Source of the DNA: Fulvivirga maritima
GTDB lineage: Bacteria; Bacteroidota; Bacteroidia; Cytophagales; Cyclobacteriaceae
DNA: 64,000 bases
Direction of reading: 5' to 3'
Assembly: GCF_021389955.1 (NCBI RefSeq)
Contig: NZ_CP089980.1
Location: 2,351,001-2,415,000, forward strand
The notes beneath the pieces are model-generated. The model saw nothing but the letters and a program-made list of their open reading frames with translations, had not been told where the DNA came from and ran no database searches. Made by a program: the position numbers and the translations under genes. This document shows, one piece after another, positions 8,683 to 17,462 of this stretch; positions within the stretch are counted from its first letter, which is position 1; the number at the start of each line of letters is the position of its first letter.

Positions 8683-10134
8683 ATGCCTAAACTAATTATT
8701 ACAGAAAATCCGGAGAAGTGGAATTTGAATTTTGAAGGGGTGGATGTTATCTCTCCGTCAGAATATTTTAGTAAGCCAGAGTATCAGGAAACCAAGAGAT
8801 TTAAAATCATTAACCTTTGTCGCTCTCATCAATATCAGAGTTTAGGATATTATGTGTCACTGTTGGCGGAAGCTCGTGGTCATAAAGTAATACCTGAAAT
8901 TGGTACGCTGCAGGATTTTAGGTTTCCTTCTCTTATAAAAGATGATGCAGAAGAGTTTGACGTACTTATTCAGAATAGCCTTAAAAAGGTTACTGAAGAG
9001 AAGGCGGTTATCAATATTTTCTTCGGACAGGTAGAAAACCCAGCTTATGCTAACCTGGGAGTTATGCTGTTTAACCTTTTTCAGATACCTATTATTCAGG
9101 CTGTATTTGTGAAAAAGGAGAAAAATAAATGGCAGCTGCACAGCCTTAAGCCATTGCACTTAAAGGAATTGGCTGCAGGTGATATTAGCAAGTTGCAAGA
9201 GGCACTTTATTATTATGCTACGGGTAAAAAAGTAGTACGTAAAAAATATAGCCGTAAAAAATATGACCTGGCTATAATGATGAGCCCTGATGATCCTAAC
9301 CCGCCATCTAATGCTAAAGCGCTACAAAAATTTATAGCTGCAGCAGATAAGTTGGGATTTAATGCAGAGGTGATCACTAAGAATGATTTTGGTAAGCTGG
9401 TACAGTTCGATGCGTTGTTTATCAGAGAAACTACCAACGTAAACCACTATACTTATCGTTTTGCTAAAAAGGCAGAATCAGAAGGCTTGGCAGTGATTGA
9501 TGATTCTAACTCAATACTTAAATGTACTAATAAAGTGTATTTGCATGAGCTGCTGGTGGCTCACAAAATAGCAGTGCCTAAGTCACATATTATTAGAAAA
9601 GATGATCACCAGATTCCTCCTGATTTTAACTATCCGTTGGTGATAAAACAGCCAGACGGTTCTTTCTCTAAAGGAGTGAAAAAAGTGGCCGATGAAGCGC
9701 AGCTCAAAGAAACGCTCAAAACATTATTTCAAAAATCAGAGCTACTCATTATTCAAGAGTTTGTGCCTACAGCCTATGACTGGCGTGTGGGGGTAATTAA
9801 TAATGCGGCTTTATATGTGTGTAAATACTATATGGCGCAAAACCATTGGCAGATAGTAGATTGGAAAAAGAACGGAGAACACCGCGAAGGTAAAAGCGAA
9901 ACGCTGGCGGTAGAAGATGCGCCCAAGGCTTTAATAGATACAGCCTTGAAAGCTACTTCTTTAATAGGAAGTGGACTCTATGGGGTGGATATTAAAGAGA
10001 TCAATGGCAAGTTTTATGTCATTGAGATTAATGATAATCCCAATATTGATGCAGGTGTAGAAGATAAAGTAATTAAGAATGGCTTATACATGAAGGTAAT
10101 GGAGACTTTCGTGGAGCGCCTCCATAAACGATGA
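8683..10134 (+). CDS. RimK-type ATP-grasp ligase with N-terminal RLAN domain
   Basis: A 483-residue protein. The N-terminal ~170 residues (MPKLIITENPEKWNL, INLCRSHQYQSLGYYVSLLAEARGH) match the RLAN domain that precedes some RimK-like ATP-grasps. The C-terminal ATP-grasp has FNYPLVIKQPDGSFSKGV, LLIIQEFVPTAYDWRVGVI and the metal-binding YVIEINDNPNID. RimK-type enzymes form amide or peptide bonds through an acyl-phosphate. The stop overlaps the next start by 4 bases (ATGA), so the two ligases are probably translationally coupled. The substrate is unknown; RimK's own target is ribosomal protein S6, but the context here points elsewhere. Confidence 0.88.
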   Translation: MPKLIITENPEKWNLNFEGVDVISPSEYFSKPEYQETKRFKIINLCRSHQYQSLGYYVSLLAEARGHKVIPEIGTLQDFRFPSLIKDDAEEFDVLIQNSLKKVTEEKAVINIFFGQVENPAYANLGVMLFNLFQIPIIQAVFVKKEKNKWQLHSLKPLHLKELAAGDISKLQEALYYYATGKKVVRKKYSRKKYDLAIMMSPDDPNPPSNAKALQKFIAAADKLGFNAEVITKNDFGKLVQFDALFIRETTNVNHYTYRFAKKAESEGLAVIDDSNSILKCTNKVYLHELLVAHKIAVPKSHIIRKDDHQIPPDFNYPLVIKQPDGSFSKGVKKVADEAQLKETLKTLFQKSELLIIQEFVPTAYDWRVGVINNAALYVCKYYMAQNHWQIVDWKKNGEHREGKSETLAVEDAPKALIDTALKATSLIGSGLYGVDIKEINGKFYVIEINDNPNIDAGVEDKVIKNGLYMKVMETFVERLHKR

Positions 10135-11387
10135 ATAACAGATTACATTTGTTCCAAGCCTATGGTGTAGAGCTGGAATATATGATTGTAGACAAAGAAT
10201 CATTAGCCGTAAAGCCGGTTACTGATTTGCTTTTCAAAAAAATCACAGGAGAATTTGTAGGTGATATTGAGAACGGAGTCATTACCTGGTGTAATGAATT
10301 GGTGCTGCATGTGGTGGAACTTAAATGTACTGAACCTGAGCATAATCTTTCCCGGCTATTAGTGGAGTTTCAGGAAAACGTAGCTCAAATTAATGCTCAT
10401 TTAGCTGATTTGGGAGCTATGCTGCTACCTACAGCGGCTCACCCGCTAATGGATCCGGCAAAGAACACTTTTTTATGGCCTCATGATAATAATGATATTT
10501 ACGCGGCTTATAATAAGATTTTCAACTGCCACGGCCACGGGTGGTCTAACCTGCAAAGTACACACCTCAACCTGCCTTTTTATGATGATGAGGAGTTTGC
10601 CAGGTTGCATGCGGCTATTAGGTTAGTGCTGCCCATTCTTCCGGCTTTGGCGGCCAGCTCGCCCATTCTTGGAGGTAAGGACACCGGCTTTTTAGATAAG
10701 CGGCTAGACTATTATCAGAAAAACCAAAAGGTAGTGCCTTCTATTACTGGTAAGGTAATCCCTGAAAGAGCTTTTTCTAAGCGACAATATCATAAGCTTA
10801 TTTATGATAGAATAGCTCACGACATAGCACCGCATGATACTACTAATATTTTGCAGCCTGTTTGGTTAAATTCTCGCGGAGCCATCGCTCGTTTTGATAG
10901 AGGCTCTATAGAAATAAGGCTGTTAGATATTCAGGAATGTCCGCAAGCAGATATGGCTATTGTGGGATTGATAATAGTGCTGTTAAAGATGCTAGTGAAT
11001 GAAGAACTGATATCAGCTCATGAGCAGCAGCAGTGGGAAGTGCAGCCGCTTAATGATATTTTTCAGGAAACAGTAAAGTATGCTGAAAATACCATTATTA
11101 CCAATCAGGAGTATTTAAAAATATTTGGAATAGAGAGCCAGTCAGCATCGGGCAAAAAGGTATGGGATAAAATTATTGCTTTGGCAGCGAAATCTTATCC
11201 TGAAGAGATGGAGCCATTATTGCCCTCTTTAAAGGTGATTTCAGAGCAAGGAACATTGGCAACAAGAATACTACATTCATTGAGTGGTGAGTATTCTACT
11301 GAAAACATCAAATTGGTTTATAGAGAGCTTTCAGACTGTTTGAAGTACAATGAAATGTTCCAGGTATGGATAAAAGAACAATCATAA
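10131..11387 (+). CDS. GCS2-type carboxylate-amine ligase (glutamate-cysteine-ligase-like)
   Basis: A 418-residue member of the GCS2 / glutamine-synthetase-fold ligase family. Visible motifs are YGVELEYMIVD (glutamate and metal binding), THLNLPF, PALAASSPILGG, KRLDYYQKNQ and ARFDRGSIEIRLLDIQECPQ. Such enzymes join an amino group to glutamate's gamma-carboxylate or to a related acid. It starts inside the stop of the ATP-grasp gene and its end overlaps the next gene by 22 bases. Glutathione synthesis is possible, but the C39-like and amidohydrolase neighbours make a different glutamyl-type conjugate more likely. Confidence 0.88.
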   Translation: MNNRLHLFQAYGVELEYMIVDKESLAVKPVTDLLFKKITGEFVGDIENGVITWCNELVLHVVELKCTEPEHNLSRLLVEFQENVAQINAHLADLGAMLLPTAAHPLMDPAKNTFLWPHDNNDIYAAYNKIFNCHGHGWSNLQSTHLNLPFYDDEEFARLHAAIRLVLPILPALAASSPILGGKDTGFLDKRLDYYQKNQKVVPSITGKVIPERAFSKRQYHKLIYDRIAHDIAPHDTTNILQPVWLNSRGAIARFDRGSIEIRLLDIQECPQADMAIVGLIIVLLKMLVNEELISAHEQQQWEVQPLNDIFQETVKYAENTIITNQEYLKIFGIESQSASGKKVWDKIIALAAKSYPEEMEPLLPSLKVISEQGTLATRILHSLSGEYSTENIKLVYRELSDCLKYNEMFQVWIKEQS

Positions 11388-12064
11388 TTACCTGCGAACA
11401 TGCAGGCAACTATATTCCGAGAGACTATCGTTTTTTGTTTAGTCACCAGGAAGAAGTATTGGAAAGTCACCGGGGCTGGGATCCTGGTGCACTCCCTATT
11501 GCCAAGTATTTAGCCAGGCAGCTGGAGGCACCGCTATTTTACCAGAAAATATCCAGACTGTTATTAGAAACTAACCGATCACTGCATAACTCAGAGTTGT
11601 TTTCTATTTATGTGCAAATGTTAGGCAGTGGTGTAAAGCAATACCTTTTAGAGAAGTATTATCACCCCTATAGAAATATGGTGGAGGAGAAAATTCAAAG
11701 GGAAATAGATCAAGGAAATACCGTGCTGCATATTTCTATGCATACTTTTACGCCTGTGCTCAATGGAGTGGTGCGTGCGGTTGATGTAGGTATTCTTTTC
11801 GATGAACGCTGCAGCGCCGAACTAGCCTTTTCGAAGGAATGGAAAAGCAGGCTCGATGAGCAACTCAAAGATTTCACAGTAATGCTCAATGTGCCTTATA
11901 ATGGAGCTGATGATGGATTTACTACGTATTTACGTACTCGTTTTCCTGAACAAAAATATCTGGGTATAGAAGTGGAGGTAAATCAGAAGTTTGTTGATAG
12001 TGCAGAAATGAAATTGATAAAAGAAGCCCTTGTGGCCGGTTTAAATGAAAATGTGGTATACTAA
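11366..12064 (+). CDS. N-formylglutamate-amidohydrolase-like zinc hydrolase
   Basis: A 232-residue protein of the N-formylglutamate amidohydrolase (HutG/FGase) family, a zinc peptidase-like fold. Motifs: ITCEHAGNYIP (metal ligands), ESHRGWDPGALPIAKYL, LLLETNRSLHN, LHISMHTFTP and VDVGILFDERC. No histidine-degradation genes are nearby; it instead ends the two-ligase cluster, overlapping the GCS2 gene by 22 bases. It probably hydrolyses an N-acyl or amide bond on a glutamate-like product of the pathway (inference). A strong terminator follows. Confidence 0.88.
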   Translation: MDKRTIIITCEHAGNYIPRDYRFLFSHQEEVLESHRGWDPGALPIAKYLARQLEAPLFYQKISRLLLETNRSLHNSELFSIYVQMLGSGVKQYLLEKYYHPYRNMVEEKIQREIDQGNTVLHISMHTFTPVLNGVVRAVDVGILFDERCSAELAFSKEWKSRLDEQLKDFTVMLNVPYNGADDGFTTYLRTRFPEQKYLGIEVEVNQKFVDSAEMKLIKEALVAGLNENVVY

Positions 12065-12075
12065 TATTTAAAAAT

Positions 12076-12118
12076 GAAACCACCCGTAACAGTGCAATCG
12101 GGTGGTTTCGGCTTTTAT
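12076..12118. terminator. Terminator between the ligase cluster and the chitinase gene
   Basis: GAAACCACCCG pairs perfectly with CGGGTGGTTTC (11 bp, 12-base loop). It lies between convergent genes and may serve both. Confidence 0.8.
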
Positions 12119-12124
12119 GAGAAT

Positions 12125-15100
12125 TTAATTTTTAATCAACTTAACTGTTTTTATCTCATTGCCTGTAGAAATTTCTGAGAAGTAGATACCATTAGGTAAA
12201 TCTTCGGTTGAAAACTCTATTCTGTGTTGTCCTGCTTTTAGGCTTTCTGAAAGAACCACCTGTACTTGTTTGCCCAATTGGTTATAAAGTATAATGGAAG
12301 TGAAAGTCTCATTAGGTAATGAAAGTTCTATGGTTCCATTATTTTTAACCGGGTTAGGATATACCTTTATTTCAGTATTGATTGCAGTTAAACCGGAAGC
12401 TTGTCTGGCTGAAGCGCTTGAGTTACATGGGCCAATTACTCTCCATGCATCTGTTGGATTCACTTCAGGATTTTCTCCCTGAGTCCACCATTTAGCTTCA
12501 TATTCTACACCGTTATAAGATACTCGTGTGCCTCCTACATAAGCTGTAGAATTATCCCAGGCTGGTGCATTACATGTACCACCTTCATTGCCTCCGTCAT
12601 CATCTCCACATGGGCCTATTTCTAGCCATACTCCTGAAGTATTAGAGGCAGGGTTCTCTCCTTGGGTCCACCATTTGGCTTCGTATTCTACACCATTATA
12701 TGATACATGGTCACCACTAACATATACGTTAGTTGATCCCCAGGCAGGAACGTTACATTCTGTGCCGTCTGTAATGGAAATAGTTACCTCTCTACTAGTG
12801 CTTAAGCCTTCGTTATCAGTAGCAGTAACCGTTATGGCATAAGAACCAGTAGTGCTGCTGCTCCAGGTAGCAGAATATGTGCTTCCATTGGCACCGGCAG
12901 TTATGTTTTGTCCATTTACATTGAATACTACGCTGGTAATACTTCCATCGCTATCAGAAGCTGTAGCGGTAAGGTTAATAGTGGTGTTCACCATAAAGCT
13001 GGCGCCGTTAGCCGGACTAGTAAAGCTTACGGTAGGTGCATTAGGATTTTGTTCACAATCACCTAATGCAGCATCAATTGCAGTAAGAAGGGAAGTTTCA
13101 TCTTGAGTGTCCTGAGAGATTTCCCAGATCATAATTCCTGATCCTCTTTCTAGGGCTAAGTTAGTCTTATCCTGAATGGTGTTGATTCCATTATAGTAAA
13201 CTCCATTAAATTCATCGGCATAAGGATCAGCACCCTGAGAAATAAGCGCACTGTAAGTTTGCCAGCTGGGTCTGCCGTAAAAAGGAACTCCCAATACAGC
13301 TTTAGAAGCAGGCAAGCCTCTTCCTAACCAATAATCAAGAGAAGAAGAAGCATAACTATAAGGGGAGTGAGCTGCTCCGTTTCCTCCATCATAGGCCATT
13401 AGGTTTAAGAAGTCTACGTCATCAAAAACACCATCAAGAATACCGTCAGCATTCCAGCCAGAAGCTACTACTGCAGCGGTAAGAATTTTGCCTTCTGCAT
13501 GGAGTGCTGCGCCTAATTCCTGCATTAAGGTTTCAAAATCTTGTGGTTCATTGCCCTCTCTTGGGAACTCCCAGTCCATGTCTACGCCATCAAGATTATA
13601 TTGGCTTACAAAACTCAAAACATTATTAACGAAAGCATTTCTGGTGGAAGTATTAGAAGCCAAAGCGGTAAAGTTGGAGTCGTTTCCATCATTCCAGCCA
13701 CCAATGGCTATTTGTACTTTTACACCTGCCGCATGGGCAAGGCTTACTATTTGCTGTAGTTTGCTGGCATTTTCTATAGATTGAAGGCTTCCATCAGCAT
13801 TAGGCAATAAAAATGAGTAGTTAATGTGTGTTAGCTTATCATATTGAATAGCCTGTGCAGTACCTGCCCAGCTAGGCATGTAGCCTACTACTCTAAAGTC
13901 TGCATTAGGGCAGTTGCCTTCGCCTCCGCCGTCATCTTCAGATTCTACAGTTATTGATATTGATGATGATGAAGTAGCTCCTTCGTTATCTATTGCTCTT
14001 GCCGAAAGAGAATAACTTCCAACTTGTGCGCCCGACCAGCTATAACTATATGGACTTGTAGCATCTTCACCTAACTTCACATTGCCATTGTAAAATTCCA
14101 CTCTTGCAACAGAACCGTCACTATCGGAGGCACTCGCTTGTAAAGTGATGGCTGATCCTTCAGTAAAAGTAGCGCCATTAGCCGGAGAGGTGAAAGATAT
14201 ACTTGGAGGGGTGTTGGTGTTGCCGCCATCACCGCCATCAGCAAATTCTTCATTGATCAAATTGATTAGAGGAGAGCTTACATTAGACCATCTTTTCAGC
14301 TTAGTGCCATAACTGGTTGAGCTTCCGCTAAACTCTAAGTCGCCAAATACTGTCCAGATGATGGTTCCTCCTAACTGATGATCATTAATGTAATTGGCTT
14401 TTATTTCAATAGACTCTTCATCATCATAGCTTAAGAAATATTTGCCATTAGTCATATAAGGCACCTTAGCCTGATCATCCCAATGTCTGGTCCAGCCAGA
14501 AGTGGTTTTTTGTTTAATGAAGAAATAATTTGGAGTGCCATCGTATACATCTAATGGCCAGTTAGTATAATCTGCGCAAGTAGAAATTGGTCCATCAGGC
14601 TGTACAGTAACGCTGGTTTTTTGCGTAGCAGCATTTAGGGCGGCATTGCCTTGAGTTACCACACCTCTGCCGTAGAACGGTATACCAAAGTTGATCATGT
14701 CAGAAGGTATTCCCAGTGCCATTAGAGCGTTGTAGGTAGACTGCCAGTTAAAGGTAGGCTCTTCTGCGTCATCATAAGGGTAGACAGGCGCATTATGACC
14801 GGCTTTGTTAGACCAACCGCCATTATAGTCATAGGTCATCATATTGAAATAATCCATCACATTGGTCATAACACTCCAGTTAAAACCTTGAAGTTTTACA
14901 GGATCTCCAGACATGGCAGCGGTGATTAATTTATCAGGGCCAATAGCATTACGAAGTTCTGTTACCAATGTGGCATAATTAGCAAAATCTGCTTCCGAGC
15001 CAGTAAAATTCATTCCGGAGTAAGGGCCTGGATACTCCCAGTCAAGGTCGATACCATCAAAGCCAGTAGCAATTAACTTTTGACAGTCGGCAATGAATCG

Positions 15101-15784
15101 TGCTCGTTTGGTGGGGTCTGCTGCCATCTCAGGGAAATGTTTACACATACTCCAGCCTCCTATGGAAGCCACTACTTTTACGCCGTTGTTGTGCGCCATT
15201 TCAAGGAGTCCGGCAGCTCCGTCTTCTTTATGTAAGGGTAGCGGCAGGCTGCCACTTAAACCCCAGTTAGTGTTGGTCCAGGTGGTGCCACCTACTTCTA
15301 CTTGGAAGCCTTGAGCTTGAGCACGGGCTTGCACTTGCTCATTAACCCATTGAATAGGCTCAATTTCTCCAAAAAGAATGTGCATATCCCAGCTGCTGTA
15401 AACATCAGTATAAAATATATCACCTGGTTGCTGTACTGCACCTTCCTGATATATGTTTTTGTTTCTTAAATCACCACTGTGAAGCGAACCATCATTAGCT
15501 ACGCCAAAAAAGGAATAGTTTAAGATGGTATACTTAGAGTAATCGATATTCATGTGAGTTAATGCTCCGGCAGAGGGTAGACCTGCTGCATTACTTTTCC
15601 AGGCGTCCCAGTTGGTGATGTAACCGATCACTTGCTTTTGGTGATCAGACGTAGTAGCGTTTCCTCCTGTATTTACTTGTGCTATAGCTAACCATGGGGT
15701 GATCATTAGCAGTGTGAGTAACAGGTTTTTGTAAAGCAGGCGAGGCTTTTTTAAGAATGTACTTAGGTAGAATGGTAGGTACAT
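12125..15784 (-). CDS. Secreted two-domain GH18 chitinase with chitin-binding modules and T9SS sorting domain
   Basis: A 1219-residue exported enzyme. Order: signal peptide (~1-36, ending LAIAQ); GH18 domain 1 (~50-500) with DGIDLDWE at 243-250, catalytic Glu250; Ig-like domain (~526-613); GH18 domain 2 (~628-908) with DGVDMDWE at 732-739, catalytic Glu739; second Ig-like domain (~916-1006); two CBM5/12 chitin-binding repeats (~1010-1059, ~1071-1120) sharing NGVEYEAKWWTQGENP; and a T9SS type A sorting domain (~1138-1219, IKVYPNPVKNNG). Both active sites are intact, so an exo/endo division of labour on chitin is plausible. It is monocistronic, with a long upstream region holding a perfect palindrome. 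Confidence 0.95.
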   Translation of the reverse strand: MYLPFYLSTFLKKPRLLYKNLLLTLLMITPWLAIAQVNTGGNATTSDHQKQVIGYITNWDAWKSNAAGLPSAGALTHMNIDYSKYTILNYSFFGVANDGSLHSGDLRNKNIYQEGAVQQPGDIFYTDVYSSWDMHILFGEIEPIQWVNEQVQARAQAQGFQVEVGGTTWTNTNWGLSGSLPLPLHKEDGAAGLLEMAHNNGVKVVASIGGWSMCKHFPEMAADPTKRARFIADCQKLIATGFDGIDLDWEYPGPYSGMNFTGSEADFANYATLVTELRNAIGPDKLITAAMSGDPVKLQGFNWSVMTNVMDYFNMMTYDYNGGWSNKAGHNAPVYPYDDAEEPTFNWQSTYNALMALGIPSDMINFGIPFYGRGVVTQGNAALNAATQKTSVTVQPDGPISTCADYTNWPLDVYDGTPNYFFIKQKTTSGWTRHWDDQAKVPYMTNGKYFLSYDDEESIEIKANYINDHQLGGTIIWTVFGDLEFSGSSTSYGTKLKRWSNVSSPLINLINEEFADGGDGGNTNTPPSISFTSPANGATFTEGSAITLQASASDSDGSVARVEFYNGNVKLGEDATSPYSYSWSGAQVGSYSLSARAIDNEGATSSSSISITVESEDDGGGEGNCPNADFRVVGYMPSWAGTAQAIQYDKLTHINYSFLLPNADGSLQSIENASKLQQIVSLAHAAGVKVQIAIGGWNDGNDSNFTALASNTSTRNAFVNNVLSFVSQYNLDGVDMDWEFPREGNEPQDFETLMQELGAALHAEGKILTAAVVASGWNADGILDGVFDDVDFLNLMAYDGGNGAAHSPYSYASSSLDYWLGRGLPASKAVLGVPFYGRPSWQTYSALISQGADPYADEFNGVYYNGINTIQDKTNLALERGSGIMIWEISQDTQDETSLLTAIDAALGDCEQNPNAPTVSFTSPANGASFMVNTTINLTATASDSDGSITSVVFNVNGQNITAGANGSTYSATWSSSTTGSYAITVTATDNEGLSTSREVTISITDGTECNVPAWGSTNVYVSGDHVSYNGVEYEAKWWTQGENPASNTSGVWLEIGPCGDDDGGNEGGTCNAPAWDNSTAYVGGTRVSYNGVEYEAKWWTQGENPEVNPTDAWRVIGPCNSSASARQASGLTAINTEIKVYPNPVKNNGTIELSLPNETFTSIILYNQLGKQVQVVLSESLKAGQHRIEFSTEDLPNGIYFSEISTGNEIKTVKLIKN

Positions 15785-16132
15785 GGTTTTAGGTTGTTTG
15801 GTATAAAATGAATTAAAAATAGCATGATTTCTTTTTTGAAAACATCTGCGTGTGCGCGCACACCACGAGACGTGCTATTTGTTTCGAATTTAGCGATAGC
15901 ATGAGTTTTTGGATACTAATTTAGTTGAACTGCATTTATAATCTTTGAAATGCATTAAATGAAGGTTGAATGATTTCGTGTGTTTGTGTATTTTGAATTT
16001 AATGCTGTATTATTTAGTGTTTTCATATCTGGATTATGGGTGTAGATTTGAAATTGTATAATTCCAATTTATGTGCAAACATTAGTTAAGAGCTCAGAGT
16101 TTTAAATAGCTTTGTATTAAAGAGTTAATCAT
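15785..16132. promoter_or_regulatory. Divergent control region of the chitinase and threonine aldolase genes
   Basis: About 348 bases with no gene. It holds a perfect 14-base palindrome, GTGTGCGCGCACAC (15850-15863), the only strongly GC stretch in an AT-rich spacer, about 66 bases upstream of the chitinase start. It is a good candidate operator. Near the aldolase, TAGCTTTG at 16107-16114 fits the Bacteroidota -7 box (TAnnTTTG), but I see no well-spaced -33 TTTG. Confidence 0.5.
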
Positions 16133-17155
16133 ATGAAAGTAGATCTACGAAGTGATACGGTAACCAAGCCTTCTCAGGCTATGTTAGATGCCATGTTTTC
16201 TGCCAGGGTTGGCGATGATGTGTACGGAGAAGATGAGGAGGTGAATCAGCTAGAGGCTATAGCTGCAGAAATGCTGGGTATGGAGGCTGCACTGTTTTGC
16301 CCGACTGGCACTATGACTAATCAAATAGGTTTAAAGGTGCTATCGCAGCCTTATGAGGAGGTTATTTGCTATGAGGCCGCCCATATATACAAATATGAGG
16401 GTGGAGGGCTGGCCGGTACTAGTGGACTTTCTACTAAGTTATTAAAGGGAGATAGAGGCCGACTTTCTTTGAAGGACATAGAAGATGCTATCAACCCTGA
16501 TGATATTCATGCGCCTGCTACTTCTATAGTAGCTTTAGAAAATACAGTGAATAAGGGTGGAGGTAGTTATTATACGCTTCAGGAAATAGCGCCGATATCA
16601 GATTTATGCCTTAGTCATAATATTTCGAGACATTTAGATGGTGCCAGGTTGTTTAATGCATTAGTAGAAACAGGTGATGCTGCTAGTCATTATGGACAGT
16701 ATTTTGATACTATCTCAATTTGTTTATCAAAAGGACTTGGGGCGCCAGTAGGCTCGTTGCTGTTAGGAAGTAAGCAGGTGGTTCATCAGGCACGAAGAGT
16801 GCGCAAATATATGGGAGGCGGAATGCGACAAGCAGGGTATTTAGCAGCTGCAGGTATTTATGCTTTACAGAATAATGTAAATCGCCTTAAAGAAGATCAT
16901 GCCAGAGCTAAAAAGCTGGAAGAAATCCTTGAAAAAAGGACATACGTTAAGCAGGTACTCCCCGTAGATACTAATATCGTAATCTTTGAATTAGCTGATG
17001 GAGTAGATACAATGAAGGTGTTAAATGAACTGAAAGAGCACCAAATCCATGCTGTCCGCTTTGGTAATAATGAGATTAGGTTAGTTACTCATCTTGATTT
17101 TACCGATCAAATGCTGGAGTATACAGAAGAGGTGCTGCTGAAGCTAAAATTTTAA
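16133..17155 (+). CDS. ltaE: Low-specificity L-threonine aldolase
   Basis: A 340-residue PLP-dependent beta-eliminating lyase-family enzyme of normal length; it cleaves threonine and allo-threonine to glycine and acetaldehyde. The N-terminus VDLRSDTVTKPSQAML with VGDDVYGEDEEVNQLE is the family hallmark. Other markers are CPTGTMTNQIGLKVL, RHLDGARLFNA (cofactor-binding Asp) and ICLSKGLGAPVGSLL, which carries the PLP lysine. Its stop overlaps by 4 bases the stop of a small convergent gene. Confidence 0.93.
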   Translation: MKVDLRSDTVTKPSQAMLDAMFSARVGDDVYGEDEEVNQLEAIAAEMLGMEAALFCPTGTMTNQIGLKVLSQPYEEVICYEAAHIYKYEGGGLAGTSGLSTKLLKGDRGRLSLKDIEDAINPDDIHAPATSIVALENTVNKGGGSYYTLQEIAPISDLCLSHNISRHLDGARLFNALVETGDAASHYGQYFDTISICLSKGLGAPVGSLLLGSKQVVHQARRVRKYMGGGMRQAGYLAAAGIYALQNNVNRLKEDHARAKKLEEILEKRTYVKQVLPVDTNIVIFELADGVDTMKVLNELKEHQIHAVRFGNNEIRLVTHLDFTDQMLEYTEEVLLKLKF

Positions 17156-17331
17156 ATAGCTCTTTTTTTGTGTACGAAATAATAAATAATAGCCGTTAAG
17201 AAATTAGCTATTACAGCCAAAATAGTCCATAAAACTTTTGAAGTTTCATCCATTGACTTATTTACAACCCATACGTCATAAATCACCCATATTGCACATA
17301 TGAGTCCGATTAAATAAAGAATTCCGCCCAT
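17152..17331 (-). CDS. Small PLDc_N-like membrane protein
   Basis: A 59-residue reading frame on the minus strand, starting MGGILYLIGLICAIWVIYDV and ending YYFVHKKRAI. Two hydrophobic helices flank a short loop (VVNKSMDETSK). The W-x-x-Y-D-V-W and KVLWTILAVIANFLTAIIYYF pattern matches small membrane proteins with the phospholipase D N-terminal-like (PLDc_N) motif; there is no catalytic domain. Its last 4 bases overlap the end of the convergent threonine aldolase gene. Function unknown. Confidence 0.7.
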   Translation of the reverse strand: MGGILYLIGLICAIWVIYDVWVVNKSMDETSKVLWTILAVIANFLTAIIYYFVHKKRAI

Positions 17332-17462
17332 TGGTTCTAGAGGTTAGGTTCGAATTGTGATTAGTTTCTTAATAACAATAGTAATCAAATTTAGTTGAAT
17401 GTAATTGGCACCTTTGAAATAATATTGAAATTTACTGTAAAACAAACGTAAAAAATAAAATC

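Noticed and set aside
7960-11387. Ordinary glutathione biosynthesis (GshA/GshB)
   Set aside because: The ATP-grasp is RLAN/RimK-type rather than GshB, and the C39-like and FGase-like neighbours do not fit that pathway.
12460-12720. Direct repeat as a mobile element
   Set aside because: It is the duplicated CBM5/12 coding sequence of the chitinase, not an insertion.
12294-13784. Plus-strand frames opposite the chitinase
   Set aside because: Low-complexity antisense translations; the minus-strand domains explain the whole region.
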